This document shows, in pieces, positions 1 through 12,707 of a DNA stretch of 64,000 bases; positions within the stretch are counted from its first letter, which is position 1, and each line of letters starts with the position of its first letter. The stretch is from the NCBI GenBank assembly GCA_963966185.1, contig CAWZYM010000063.1:275001-339000 (forward strand), read 5' to 3'. Made by a program: the position numbers and the translations under genes. Source of the stretch: Rhabditoides inermis (lineage: Eukaryota; Nematoda; Chromadorea; Rhabditida; Rhabditidae). The notes beneath the pieces were generated by a model. It was not told the DNA's origin and did no database searches. It was given only the letters and a program-made list of their open reading frames with translations.

Positions 1-1849
<1,849 letters not shown>

Positions 1850-2051
1850 ATGTCTCTGTCCATGGAAAACCGAATCGATCGATACTGCGAGATCGATCCA
1901 AACGAGTATTTTGATTACCCCAAAGAAAGGTACGTCATTTCTAATTCTAATTTCTATGTCACATTATTTAGTGACAACCCCGATTCGAAGAAACCTTCAC
2001 TCGCACTTACCGTCAGTCCGTCATATGCAGAGTATATATGTGAGTACTATT

Positions 2052-2084
<33 letters not shown>

Positions 2085-2357
2085 AGGGAGAGGGGATGTA
2101 ATGTGCGTTTAGCGTTCGGCGGTGCTACCAAGCACTCGCTCACAAACGTAGGAACAGGTCGTCTCGTGTTCAAAGTAAAGTGCAGCAACAACGAAATATA
2201 CAAGGTTTGCGCCATAATTGCTGTAAAAGACGCTGTATGTTCGAAAATGGCCGATTGAGAGAACTTCCTTTTGTTCTTTTTGCACTTTCTATAATTCCAG
2301 GTTTCACCAGTCTATGCTTTTCTCGATTCCGGATGCAGCCTTGACCTGCAGGTATGG

Positions 2358-2402
<45 letters not shown>

Positions 2403-5400
2403 GTTTATCCATATGCTATCAATCATCAAGTCAAAGTCAAAGCCAAAGTCAAAGCCAAAGTCAAAGGTTTATCCATAATCGCGTTACATGAACGAGTACA
2501 AAGTACATATGCATGAGAGGTCTTAGTATAAGCGCTGGGAGAATAGATCATTCCATTGTTTGTGTTGTGTGACTCGGTTCCGCCATTCCATTCCGTTCGT
2601 GCATCATTCTTCGGTAGATCGATAGCATCCGCGAACTCGTCCTCCCACTCCTTGTATGACCTGCCAGGCCGAGCTGTCTTCTTCGGTTTCCAGTTCACAA
2701 TCTCCTTTGGCCATCGTCGTCCGTCCGCATTGAAGATCCTCTATGCGAACCGCCATTTCTTCTGTCGCTTTTGACTCACAGCATCCGCGCAGGGTGACTC
2801 ACAGCATCTGCCATCCCATCTTTCTTTGGGCTCTCTGCAGTCTTTGGAGATCCTCGTCCTTGTTGCTCCGCGTCTCGCAGCCGTACGTCATGCACGACAG
2901 TATACCCGCACGGAACACCTTCCGTCGTAGTCTCATCGAGGCGCTTTGCAGGGTGAGAAAATACTTGTGCTTCTGGAATCCTGCCCAGCCACTCTGGATG
3001 CGTCGCGTAATCTCGTCTTTGTCGTCTTTCTCGCAGCTCAGTAGTCGTCCCAGGTAGACGAATTCCCGAACGTACTCGATCTTCCACTTCTTCTCGAGGC
3101 AGATGTCCTTCTCATGCGCGTTCGTCATCATAAAAGTTTTCTGCCGGTTCATTTCCGGTCAATATTTCTTGCTCTCTCTGGCCACGTCGTTGAGCATTTG
3201 TTCTGCCGCTTTTGGTGACTTTGCCATCAAAACCACATCATCAGAATAAGCCAGGTGCGTCAGCCTAGTCCCGTTGATGTCGAAGCCGGCTCCACTGAAG
3301 TTGAAGTCGATGTCCTTGTAGATGTCAGCCAATACAACGTTGAAGATGTACGGCAAGTAGTGACAGCCTTGCCTTTCTCTTTTTTCCAATCGAGATGTCA
3401 GCCTTGGATCGACGCACCGTCACACTTGTTCTTCCTGTATTGTAGACCGCCTGTAGTAGGCGAATATACACCGGATCCACTTCATGTGTTGCGAGAGATC
3501 TCCACGCGTCATCGAACTCCACACTGTCGTGCGCCTTCTTATAGTCGACGAAGATGAGGTAGAGTTACATGTTGTATCGGTGGGCGCGGTAGATCAGTTC
3601 GCGAACAGCCAGAATAAGGTTGGCGTAGGAAAACCCAGAGCGAAATGCTTGTTCGGTAGGCTGGTTCTCCTCGAGGATGTATTGAGTTGAGTGCGAGCCA
3701 GGATGCACTTGACGAAAAGCTTGAGTATGGTAGAGGGTACGGCCACAGGTCTGTAGTTGCTGATCTCCGTGCAATCACCCTTCTTGAATAGTAGCGTGAT
3801 GACAGAGTCGGCCATTCCCTCTGCGACTTCTCCTTCTTCCAGACAGCGGTTGAAGAGGTCAGTGATCATCTCCAGCAAAGCGTCCGGCGAGTGTAGCAGC
3901 ATCTCAACCTCTTCCACAGCGAACGGGGAAGGAAGTGAATTGACAGCGACTTTCGGGGCGAGAGCACGAGCGGTGGCGTAGAGACAGTTGTACAACTTTA
4001 CGATCGTCTCCTTCACCTTCCGCGGGTCTGCCGTTGTTGTAGTAGTGGTGCCGTCGTTGTATTTCAGCCGGCCGAGCACTTGTCGTGTCGTCTCATTCTT
4101 CCGAAGAGCTTTCTTGCTGGCGATGCCCTTCTTGTATGAACGTAGGTGGTTGGCGGCCAGGTCCTCCTTGATGCTGTTCCGCAGGGTGCGGTTCAACTGG
4201 GTGAGCTCCGCTCGTGAGGCAGTAATGTTGAGTGAGTGCCATCAAGCGGCGGCGCTGCTTGTACAGGGTCCTGTTTGCATCAGACGTGGGGGTGGCTCCA
4301 GGGTAGTGGATGACTTCTGTGCTTTGTGTAGCTGCTCAGTGATGTGGTCAAAAGTACAGTAGGCGGGGATCGAGTATGCAAATGTGCTGCCAAATCGTGC
4401 CGGAACATTCTCCAGGATCCAATGTGGAGTTGAAGTTGGACAGGACGCTGCACTGCACGACGCTGCGTAGAGAGCGTAGCAAAGCATAGTCGAGTTGAGA
4501 GAGCGATATTTGACCTCCAAGTCCAACGGCGAGAGGTGTTGGCGGCACGCCATCCCTCCTCTTCCATCCACTCTGCCATCGTGAGTCCACGGAGATTACG
4601 GTCTCCATACCCGAACTGTCCGCAGCATCTCTCGTCGGGATGAGAGCGCTGCCCTAGCTGGGCATTCCAGTCACCGAGGAATACGGTACGCACACGGCCA
4701 GGCCGCGGACTAGCCCTACGAGAAGACGGGGCGTAGCACTCACGTATCGACTCCGACGTATCCTCTCCAAACTTGCTGATGAGGGGCACGAGGGGAGCCA
4801 CCAAGAAACCCACTCCCCATTAGGTCGAGTCGTAGGCCGAGTGAGTCGTAGGCCGGAACCTGTCCTCTTCACCTCACTCACCGCCACCATATCCATCTTC
4901 GTATTCGTCTCCTCCAGCGCGGCTTCCAACTCCGCGATGCGTTCGTCAGTGGCGAGACCTGCTGTCCAACAGTTCTGCACGCCGATTTGGATGAGATCCA
5001 TCTCATGAGCTTCTACCGCGCCTTGCTCTGGCACTGGCAGAAAATTCAACCCGACCGCGCGATGCGTCAAATAGCACAATCATCCTAGTACCAGTAAAGA
5101 GCAAAGGGTAGTTTGGCAGAGTGATGACTGTGACAGAATCTTTGGACACCCAAACGACCAAATGTGTATGGAAATGTCTGTCAATCTTAGAAACGGATGC
5201 AAAAACTTCTGAAGTTAGTAGAGAGAGAAGGCAACCTACGTCAGGGCACTTCGTCGCCAGACGAACTTACTAGATGCATCCATTTCATAAACACCTGATT
5301 TGTGTTCGACTACTGCCTTTCTTTTTTTTTGGAAAATGAGTTGATCGATTGTTTTAGATCGCAAAAGGCGAGGGTCCGGTTCGAATGGATAAGCTGGTAA

Positions 5401-5500
5401 TACAATGCAAGGAGGCATCTCTCACAGCCACCGACGCAAAAGTGGCATTCCAAGAAGAGGCACTGTCCATCAAGAAAGTCATGCCACTAATCACGGTACG

Positions 5501-5546
<46 letters not shown>

Positions 5547-6261
5547 ATTTCTTTCCTTCCAGAGAGAAGCTTCCTCGGAAACGTCATCGATCTGCTATGG
5601 CAGCGACCGCTGACGTCACTCGATTCAACCAAGCAATACCACCACACGGGCTCCAGAGTAACTCTATCAATGATCTCACTGTACATATTATCATAAATCT
5701 TCGATCACTGTCTCGCTGTGTTGTGATAATGGGGAAAGAGCCGTGAGTGAAGAGTGGAATGATGGATGGGGGTGTGGGTGAGGTGGCATTGGCGTGCCCG
5801 TCTCTCTCCCGCGCGGTCGTCGCCTGTCCCCTTCTGTCCTCCTCTCTCCCTCCCTCTCTCCCTCCCTCTCTCCCCATGTGCTTCGGTCGACGGAGGGTAC
5901 ACCCCACCCCTCACGCAAACACACCCCGAGAGAGAGCAACCACAGAACACACTCACAACAGACTCGACCCAAACAAGATCAGGTACAGCTCTCCCTCTCC
6001 CTCTCCCCCCTCCCTCTCCCTCCTCTCTCTCTCCCTATTACTCCTTTTTTCTAGCGCGAAGAACAACGGCACCCCAGTCGCCATCTCCCGCCCGCACATC
6101 AAGACCACAGACGATTCCGACAACACTCTCAAGGACGTAAGAGATCGATAATCGATCGATAATCGATCGATATTGAGGTGGAGGACAAGATGCCGGATGT
6201 GGAGGTGGACGAGAAGGAGGCGGGCAGCATCGCCGTTTTCACCGACGACCAGCTGCTCTGA
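1850..6261 (+). CDS. MSP-domain protein (major sperm protein family)
   Basis: I read nine exons: 1850-1929, 1972-2039, 2113-2204, 2301-2351, 5358-5495, 5567-5742, 5962-5982, 6055-6136 and 6178-6261, giving about 263 aa. Exons 2-5 encode the immunoglobulin-like MSP fold: HSLTNVGTGRLVFKVKCSNN, then SPVYAFLDSG, then a strand ending in KLVIQCKEA. In nematodes this fold makes the sperm-motility cytoskeletal protein and also domains of other adaptor proteins. This one has about 25 residues before the domain and a charged tail rich in D/E ending FTDDQLL, so it is longer than a classic MSP of about 127 aa and is better called an MSP-domain protein. No membrane anchor is visible, which argues against a VAP protein. 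Intron 4 (3 kb) holds an antisense LINE. Exons 1-5 and 8-9 are firm; exon 6 needs an AG two repeats past the polypyrimidine tract, and the 21-nt exon 7 rests on phase only. An AATAAA lies near 6369. Confidence 0.8.
2358..2402. repeat. (AAT)n microsatellite at the LINE 3' end
   Basis: About 15 AAT units begin just after the splice donor of MSP exon 4. On the minus strand they read (ATT)n and follow a short TTTGAC/TTTGGC tandem repeat, which is the usual look of the 3' tail of an RTE-type LINE. Confidence 0.8.
2403..5095 (-). mobile_element. Decayed RTE-like LINE in the MSP-gene intron
   Basis: The minus strand carries, in order, an endonuclease-like region (VSEVKR near 4870, FLGDWNAQLGQ near 4670), the start of a reverse transcriptase (LLFKKGDCTEISNYRPVAVP near 3780), a palm segment (YIFNVVLADIY near 3330), the catalytic box as YSDDVVLMAK near 3240, and a C-terminal part with SCMTYGCE near 2890. 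These pieces fall in different frames, so the element is frameshifted and not functional. The 3' end has TTTGAC-type tandem repeats followed by (ATT)n, as RTE elements do. Its orientation opposes the host gene. Clade assignment is by motif similarity only. Confidence 0.8.
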
Positions 6262-6600
6262 ATAGAATTTGGGTCCCATCACGAAAACATAACTACTTAA
6301 AACTACGCTTATTTAAAAAGTCACAATCAATCGCTGCTGTGAACCTCTTACATTCTCGCTCGTCTTATAATAAAAACGGATTTCGATTTTATTTTGGTGT
6401 CTTCCTCGCAAGGTCGCGTGGTCAATCCCGCGTAGAGGAGTAAAGAAAAGGGGGTATAAAATGGGTGTGGTGAATTGGCAGACTGTGAGGAGTGTGAATG
6501 GAGGAGGGTCAAGGCTGGAATCCGCCGGAATCACACTCGCAGTCTTTCAGTGTTCGATGATCCTCTACCGGTATCCTGCTTCCATCTCTCCCCATCCATC

Positions 6601-6655
<55 letters not shown>

Positions 6656-6975
6656 CGCCTTTCCGATCCAGCTGTCTTTTCGCCCCTTTCAGGTCACCTA
6701 ATTCCCGCCGATTGCAATTCTCGCGTCGGGAAGTCACTTTCTCACTGGTTATCCCCCACAATCCCACTTAGCCGGTGGTCTTGCACAAGTGTTATATGTT
6801 TCATCTCGGTTCTTTGTTCGCGATGCTCCGTCCAGTGAGATCGAATCGAATGGCAGCCAGAGACCACCTCGCTAACATCGTACGGACTATTGATTCCGCA
6901 CTGACTGACCTTTACCGTCTCTTTCAAAGTCGCCTTACGTCATTTTGTCAAAATGGCGATGTTTGATATTTTGAG
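6262..6975. other. Spacer between MSP gene and MIG-18-like gene
   Basis: No gene seen. It holds a poly(A) signal for the upstream gene (near 6369), a (CT)n run near 6604-6652 and the presumed promoter of the next gene. The sequence ttttgag lies directly before the ATG at 6976 and could serve as a trans-splice acceptor. Confidence 0.5.
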
Positions 6976-8576
6976 ATGCGGTTTCTGGTGTCGTCTCTTC
7001 TCCTGCTGCCTCTGTTCTCCTGCTCCCCCCTGGTTGGTCACGAGGAAGGAGAAGTGATAATCTCTGCCTCTGGAATGGGCATGCACGACAGCCAGAGGAT
7101 CGTCATCCCTGGTAAGCCCCCCCCCTCCCTCTCCCTCTCACCCCTCTCCCTCCCAGTGGTCGATGGCCGCCTTCCTCCCCTCCCCCCCTCCCTCCCCTCT
7201 CACTTCTCTCCCTCCCAGTGGTCGATGGCCGCCTTCCTCCCCTCTCCCCCTCCCTCTCCCTCTCACCCCTCTCCCTCCCAGTGATCGATGGCCGCCTTCC
7301 TCCCCTCCCTCTCTCTCTCCCTCTCACCCCTCTCCCTCCCAGTGGTCGATGGCCGCCTTCCTCCCCTCCCCCCATCCCTCTCCCTCTCACTTCTCTCCCT
7401 CCCAGTGGTCGATGGCCGCCTTCCTCCCCTCCCTCTCTCCCTCTCCCTCTCACTTCTCTCCCTCCCAGTGATCGATGGCCGCCTTCCTCCCCTCCCTCCC
7501 TCCCTCTCCCTCTCACCCCTCTCCCTCCCAGTGGTCGATGGCCGCCTCCCTCCCCTCCCCCCTCCCTCTCCCTCTCACTTCTCTCCCTCCCAGTGGTCGA
7601 TGGCCGCCTTCCTCCCCTCCCCCCTTCCCTCTCCCTCTCACTTCTCTCCCTCCCAGTGGTCGATGGCCGCCTTCCTCCCCTCCCCCCCTCCCTCTCCCTC
7701 TCACTTCTCTCCCTCCCAGTGGTCGATGGCCGCCTTCCTCCCCTCCCCCCCTCCCTCTCCCTCTCACCCCTCTCCCTCCCAGTGATCGATGGCCGCCTTC
7801 CTCCCCTCCCTCTCTCTCTCCCTCTCACCCCTCTCCCTCCCAGTGGTCGATGGCCGCCTTCCTCCCCTCCCCCCCCCTCCCTCTCCCTCTCACTTCTCTC
7901 CCTCCCAGTGGTCGATGGCCGCCTTCCTCCCCTCCCCCCCCCCTCCCTCTCCCTCTCACCCCTCTCCCTCCCAGTGATCGATGGCCGCCTTCCTCCCCTC
8001 CCTCTCTCTCTCTCCCTCTCACCCCTCTCCCTCCCAGTGGTCGATGGCCGCCTTCCTCCCTTCCACCCCTCCCTCTCCCTCTCACTTCTCTCCCTCCCAG
8101 TGGTCGATGGCCGCCTTCCTCCCCTCCCCCCCTCCCTCTCCCTCTCACTTCTCTCCCTCCCAGTGATCGATGGCCGCCTTCCTCCCCTCCCCCCCTCTCT
8201 CTCCCTCTCACTTCTCTCCCTCCCAGTGGTCGATGGCCGCCTTCCTCCCCTCCCTCTCTCCCTCTCCCTCTCACTTCTCTCCCTCCCAGTGGTCGATGGC
8301 CGCCTTCCTCCCCTCCCTTGTGTCATGGCCAATGCCGGATCCCACGACCACGGACAGACATTCACCAAGAACAACTTCCACTACCTCTGCAACAACGGCA
8401 CCGCCGAGGTGATCGGTGAGTGGGCGGAGTCTGAGGGGGCGGGGCAAGGCGTGATTGCAGCGTGCATTGCGGATGACCAGTCAGTCATCCAGCTGGGTAG
8501 GACGTTCATCCGAGGAGGAATCAGGCACAAGTGTAGTGTGACTGCGGATACTGTCACCTATGAGCAGGGTGAGGAT

Positions 8577-8632
<56 letters not shown>

Positions 8633-9422
8633 AGGGGGAGACAAACTGTCTGTTCAGAGTCGATGTGCTACGAGAATGGTCAACACTACAGTGTGGGAGA
8701 CACGTTCCGCAATGGATCGTTCAAGCTCACCTGCAGGAGGGACGGAGTCGCCATTGATGGTAGAGAGAGAGGGAAGAGAGAGAGAGAAAGAAAGAGAGAA
8801 AGAGAGAGAGAGCCGTTGCAGGTTGCTACATGCAGTCCGGCGAGGGGTTCCTCCTTGTCGGCGAATCTCGCATCATCGACCGTCATCGTCACGAGTGCGA
8901 GCCCGTAGCAGAGGGACGCGTCCGCTACACCGTCAAGGGTAAGCCAAGCCCCGCCCACTCCAGCCCCGCCCCTTTCAGTGATCGGCTGCAACAAGGATGA
9001 CCAAGTGTTGTCTATTGGACAAGTGTTCGTCGATCAGCACATCAGATATCAGTGTCAGGACGACGGAACACTCAGGTGAGCACAACACACAACACACAAC
9101 ACATCGGGTGCAAAACACAACATCACCAATATATTATGAGAGAGAAGCGAGAGAGAGAGAGAGAGATACGCATGTGTTAGGGTGCTGGGCTGCATCGACG
9201 ACGCCGATGGCCTTTTCGTGGACCTCGGGAGGGATCTTCTCATGAATGACATGGTGCACAGGTGCTACAAGGTCGACAGGACCACCTTCTACCACAAGTC
9301 AGTCACCCCCCCCCCCCTCTCTCTCTCATACCCTTCCTCCTTGCAGGTTCCCGTGTGACCGTGGCAACCTTTCCGAATGCATCGCCCTCAACCCTCCTCC
9401 CCGCACCAGCAGATACCAGTAA
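6976..9422 (+). CDS. Secreted MIG-18-like fibronectin-type-I repeat protein
   Basis: Eight exons: 6976-7111, 8290-8415, 8461-8568, 8658-8759, 8822-8938, 8979-9075, 9181-9297 and 9347-9422; about 292 aa, all junctions in phase. The N terminus is a signal peptide (MRFLVSSLLLLPLFSCSP). The rest is a series of Cys repeats, each of the form GC...G..F......H.C (for example ACIADD..LGRTF..RHKC, GCNKDDQVLSIGQVF..RYQC, GCIDDADGLF..HRC). I recognise these as the nematode MIG-18-like fibronectin type I domain found in extracellular proteins, some linked to gonad cell migration. The protein is probably secreted into basement membrane or body fluid. Oddity: intron 1 is a 19-copy minisatellite, and exon 2 can only start at an acceptor inside the last copy, so the first residues of exon 2 (VVDGRLPPLP) come from repeat DNA. 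Poly(A) signals follow near 9433 and 9450. Confidence 0.85.
7112..8320. repeat. 19-copy ~63-bp minisatellite carrying splice acceptors
   Basis: Units average 63 bp and contain CTCTCCCTCCCAG followed by TGGTCGATGGCCGCC or the TGATCGATGG variant. The CAG|TG junctions fall near 7156, 7218, 7281, 7341, 7405, 7469, 7530, 7593, 7655, 7719, 7782, 7843, 7908, 7973, 8036, 8099, 8163, 8226 and 8289. The last is the only available acceptor for exon 2 of the MIG-18-like gene. No stop codon interrupts the exon-2 frame back to 7218, so retention, or use of an in-phase upstream acceptor, would be translatable. The minus strand is also open for 423 codons, which is a composition effect. Confidence 0.9.
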
Positions 9423-9723
9423 ACAAAAATCGTAATAAATCGATAAACATTTAATAAAACAACTTCAACCAAACTGACATAGAGCGAATTGGGGGATGTG
9501 GGGAAAGGCATAGGAATACATAGTTGATTATGGTGTGAGCGTATTCTGAGATATGGGTGAGGGGGGAGAGGGGGGAGAGGGGACGCGCACCGGGCGCGGC
9601 ACAAGAAAAGAGAGAAGACACTCGTACGACCACAACCACCACACAGCGCACATTTGGCAGTCACACAATACTATATCACACTCACTTCAATCACAATCTC
9701 TCACTGATTGCTCTCAAATCTAA

Positions 9724-9990
9724 TCAGAAGAAAGCATTCGGCTTGGGGATCGAGGGACACTCAGATGACCTGCAAGGTACGGGGTGAGGAGAGAGAGGAA
9801 GACGAGAGAGAGAGAGAGAGAGGGGGGGGGAGAGAGGGGGGAGAGAGAGGGGAGCTCACCTCTTCTCGACTTTGATGTTGCGGGCAACTCCGGTCTTGAG
9901 CTTCTGGGGTAGGACGAATCCCTTGTCGCGACGGTAGTAGTCAACAAGTTCGCACAGATTGCTGCAAATACATTACATCATCCCTGTTCA

Positions 9991-10031
<41 letters not shown>

Positions 10032-10982
10032 TCACCTGAACGACTTCTCGACTCCGATGCGGAATCGTATGTCTCCCATCTCGACGACAGTGCCTATGTG
10101 AATGTGTCCGATAGCGCCCCCGCCATAACAGAGAGACAACACGAAGCGGCCATTGTGCCGGCGGATGAGGAACGAACTGCAACCACACCTTGCTACACAG
10201 CTTTCTCTCTCTCTCTCTCTCCACTCACCCGTCGACGAGTCCACAGGAGATGAGGATGGCGTCCGCCTTGGCCCTCTCCAACTCGTCGAAGAACCACTTC
10301 TGTGCCCTGTGCAGCTCCCACCCGGGTCGCGAGTCGGCCGCGCACTTGGATCCCTTCCTGCAAACATCATTCCATCATGCCCCTTCTCATACACTGCCCT
10401 CTCAATGCTCCGTTTTCACTCTTATGCATACACTCACCTCATCAGCTTCATCGTATGTTCCGTCTGCGGCAGGAGCTTGGGTCGGCTGCCAGCCTTGAAT
10501 TGCATCGGCACTCGATCGCAGTCGTCGAAGTGAGGAGGCAGAGGAGAGGGGGGAGACGTCGACTGAACATCACCAGTCACCATCACCACACATCAACTAC
10601 AAACACGGCTACATACATAAGTGAGGTTCCTGATTCCCTCCTCCCCCTCTCTCTCTCCCTCACTCACGGTGCTGGGGGCAGTGGTAGCATAGTCTATGAG
10701 TGTGTAGTCGGCTAGGTCGAGGTCTCCGGTGGAACGGGAGCGGCGAGCGTGTTCCTCCTGCAACAACCACACAGCCATCCACGCCCAGGCCCCACTCTAG
10801 TCCCTCCCCTTCCCCTGCCATCCCCAAACCACCCCACACCACCCACCTTCAATCCATCATACCGGCCGGTGATCTTGCCAATCAGTGATTTCATGACATC
10901 ATGTGCAAAGTCGCTGGGACGGCGAGAGGCAGACGACCAGGGCATGACACGAGGCGTGGCGAGAGACGCAGAGTGACAGCGC
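9724..10982 (-). CDS. SH2-domain protein (3' part; 5' end unresolved)
   Basis: Exons, in coding order: 10982-10847, 10757-10668, 10562-10438, 10357-10229, 10176-10036, 9961-9860 and 9769-9724 (stop TGA), all in phase. The last four encode an SH2 domain: WFFDELERAKADAIL (alpha A), then SFLIRRHNGRFVLSLCY with the phosphotyrosine-binding Arg of the FLVR-type motif, IGHIHIG, then LCELVDYYRRDKG. It ends 16 residues after the domain (SSECPSIPKPNAFF). Upstream are a Ser/Arg-rich segment (ARRSRSTGDLDLADYTLID) and a Pro-rich linker (STSPPSPLPPH), fitting an adaptor that binds tyrosine-phosphorylated partners. The first listed exon starts with one base of a split codon, so more coding sequence lies upstream; I could not place it between 11.0 and 12.3 kb. 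Family not recognised. It ends tail to tail with the MIG-18-like gene. Confidence 0.75.
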
Positions 10983-11323
10983 CTTGAAACAACAGTCACA
11001 ATTAGGAGGAGTATAGAACGAGTAGATAAATGTTCGAGTTGACAGTTGAGGGCGGGGGAAGGAAAGGGGGGAGGAAAGGGGGAAGGGAGACAAGGAGAGG
11101 GCGATCGATTCTCACGCAAATTGACAATAGAGTGCATGCGACATGGACAACCACCACACACCAGACCCGCGTGCAATAAATAACTCGACAACACGCGAAT
11201 ATCATACAAATCTCGACTGCGAGGAGAAACTGCGGGCGACGCGACTGAGAAGACACATAACAAACGCTCTCCTCGACTCTACTCGAGTAAGAGGACGCTA
11301 CATGAGAGAGAGAGGTGAGAAAG

Positions 11324-11372
<49 letters not shown>

Positions 11373-12707
11373 CGCGCCTCGCACCGGTAACAATGAACTA
11401 TAAGAGGACCGTTCCACTCCCTTCTCTCGCACTCTCTCACATCACACACTAACAACAACTCCCGCTCAAAATAACCTCCTCTGCGTGTCTGCTCCATTGC
11501 GCTGCTCCGCCGCCCGGCTCTAGCCGTTCAACTCACAAATTCAAAACTATGTGAGAAGCAGAGAGTAGTGGGAATGGGGCGGTATGCACCTGGATTCAAA
11601 TAGCATATGGACTAGCGACCGGGAGGGGGCAGTGTCCGATGGTAAGAGACATGCGAAAGAACAGATGCGGGCATATGTAGGTGGAATAGGGCATAGATGT
11701 CGTGTCGCATCAGAGAGAAGAAATGCAAGGAAGCAAAGGGCAGCCGCACTGACCGAGACACAACACCGAAACAACCACAACACAACAGTCGCCCACTGAT
11801 GGGTCCATCCGGTACAGTGCACTGTACAGGCGGCAGTGACGCACTCCCTGGCACGCCGCCAGAAGAGATAGTGCGGGGCGGAGAAGACAGGCACTGCGAC
11901 GCTCCGAGAGAACACGGCCAGCGAAGAGCAGGCAGACGCAGCCAACGCGCATCGGCTGGCGAAACACTCCAAAGACCACGAGATGGAAGATTCTCGGCGG
12001 CGGCTGACTGAGATAGCCAAGAGATGAATGGGCGGCTAGCTGCTTCTCTAATTGGGCCGACTCCATGTTTCGAAATATTACGAAAATCCCGATCCAGCGG
12101 CGGAATGCACGAGCCACGCACAAAAAACCATTCCACTGGCTATTCACTGAAAAAAAAACTGCTGCGATAAAAGCGGGGCGATCGTAGATGCGATCAAAGA
12201 TTCGGGAGAGAATCGCGTGATAAGAGAGAGGGAAGTGGGGAAGTGGAGATATGGGAGGAGAGGCGACCGGTCGATGGACACAGCAAGGACAACCCGTACA
12301 GAACAAGCCGTTTATTAGAGTGACTCATCATGTCGCATAGTAATCTCCGCGGACCGGAACAAGGCACGCTACAGGCAGACGACAGACAGACAGACAGACA
12401 CACACACACACACTCACCCCGCATTCATACAACAAACAACGAATGAAGGAAGAAAATAGGAAAGGATAAGAGAGACCCACATATCACAATCAATCGGTGT
12501 GCCAACGTATAACGACAAAAATCGGACCAGAGAGCGCGCGTAAAACACCACACACAACACACAAAAATCAATAAATAATAAATATACGAATTTGAAATCT
12601 AATATTCAATCTGTGTGCTGCATATAACCCGAGTGAAGAGTGAAATGGAGGCTGAACCGATCGGGGCTTGGAGGGTTGACGACCGAGGGATGACAGAGGA
12701 ACGACGC
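10983..12707. other. Spacer and probable missing 5' exon(s) of the SH2 gene
   Basis: The segment holds a (GA)n run near 11317-11369 and open minus-strand stretches near 11.6-12.1 kb, including an ATG at about 12066 (MESAQLEKQLAAHSSLGYLS). That may be a 5' exon of the SH2 gene, but I could not join it by splice phase. From 12.3 to 12.7 kb I see only AT-rich 3' flank and short CA runs. Confidence 0.35.

Noticed and set aside
7103..8374. 423-codon Gly/Arg-rich open frame on the minus strand
   Set aside because: It is the reverse strand of the minisatellite; it has no start context, no splice partners and only reflects a stop-free repeat.
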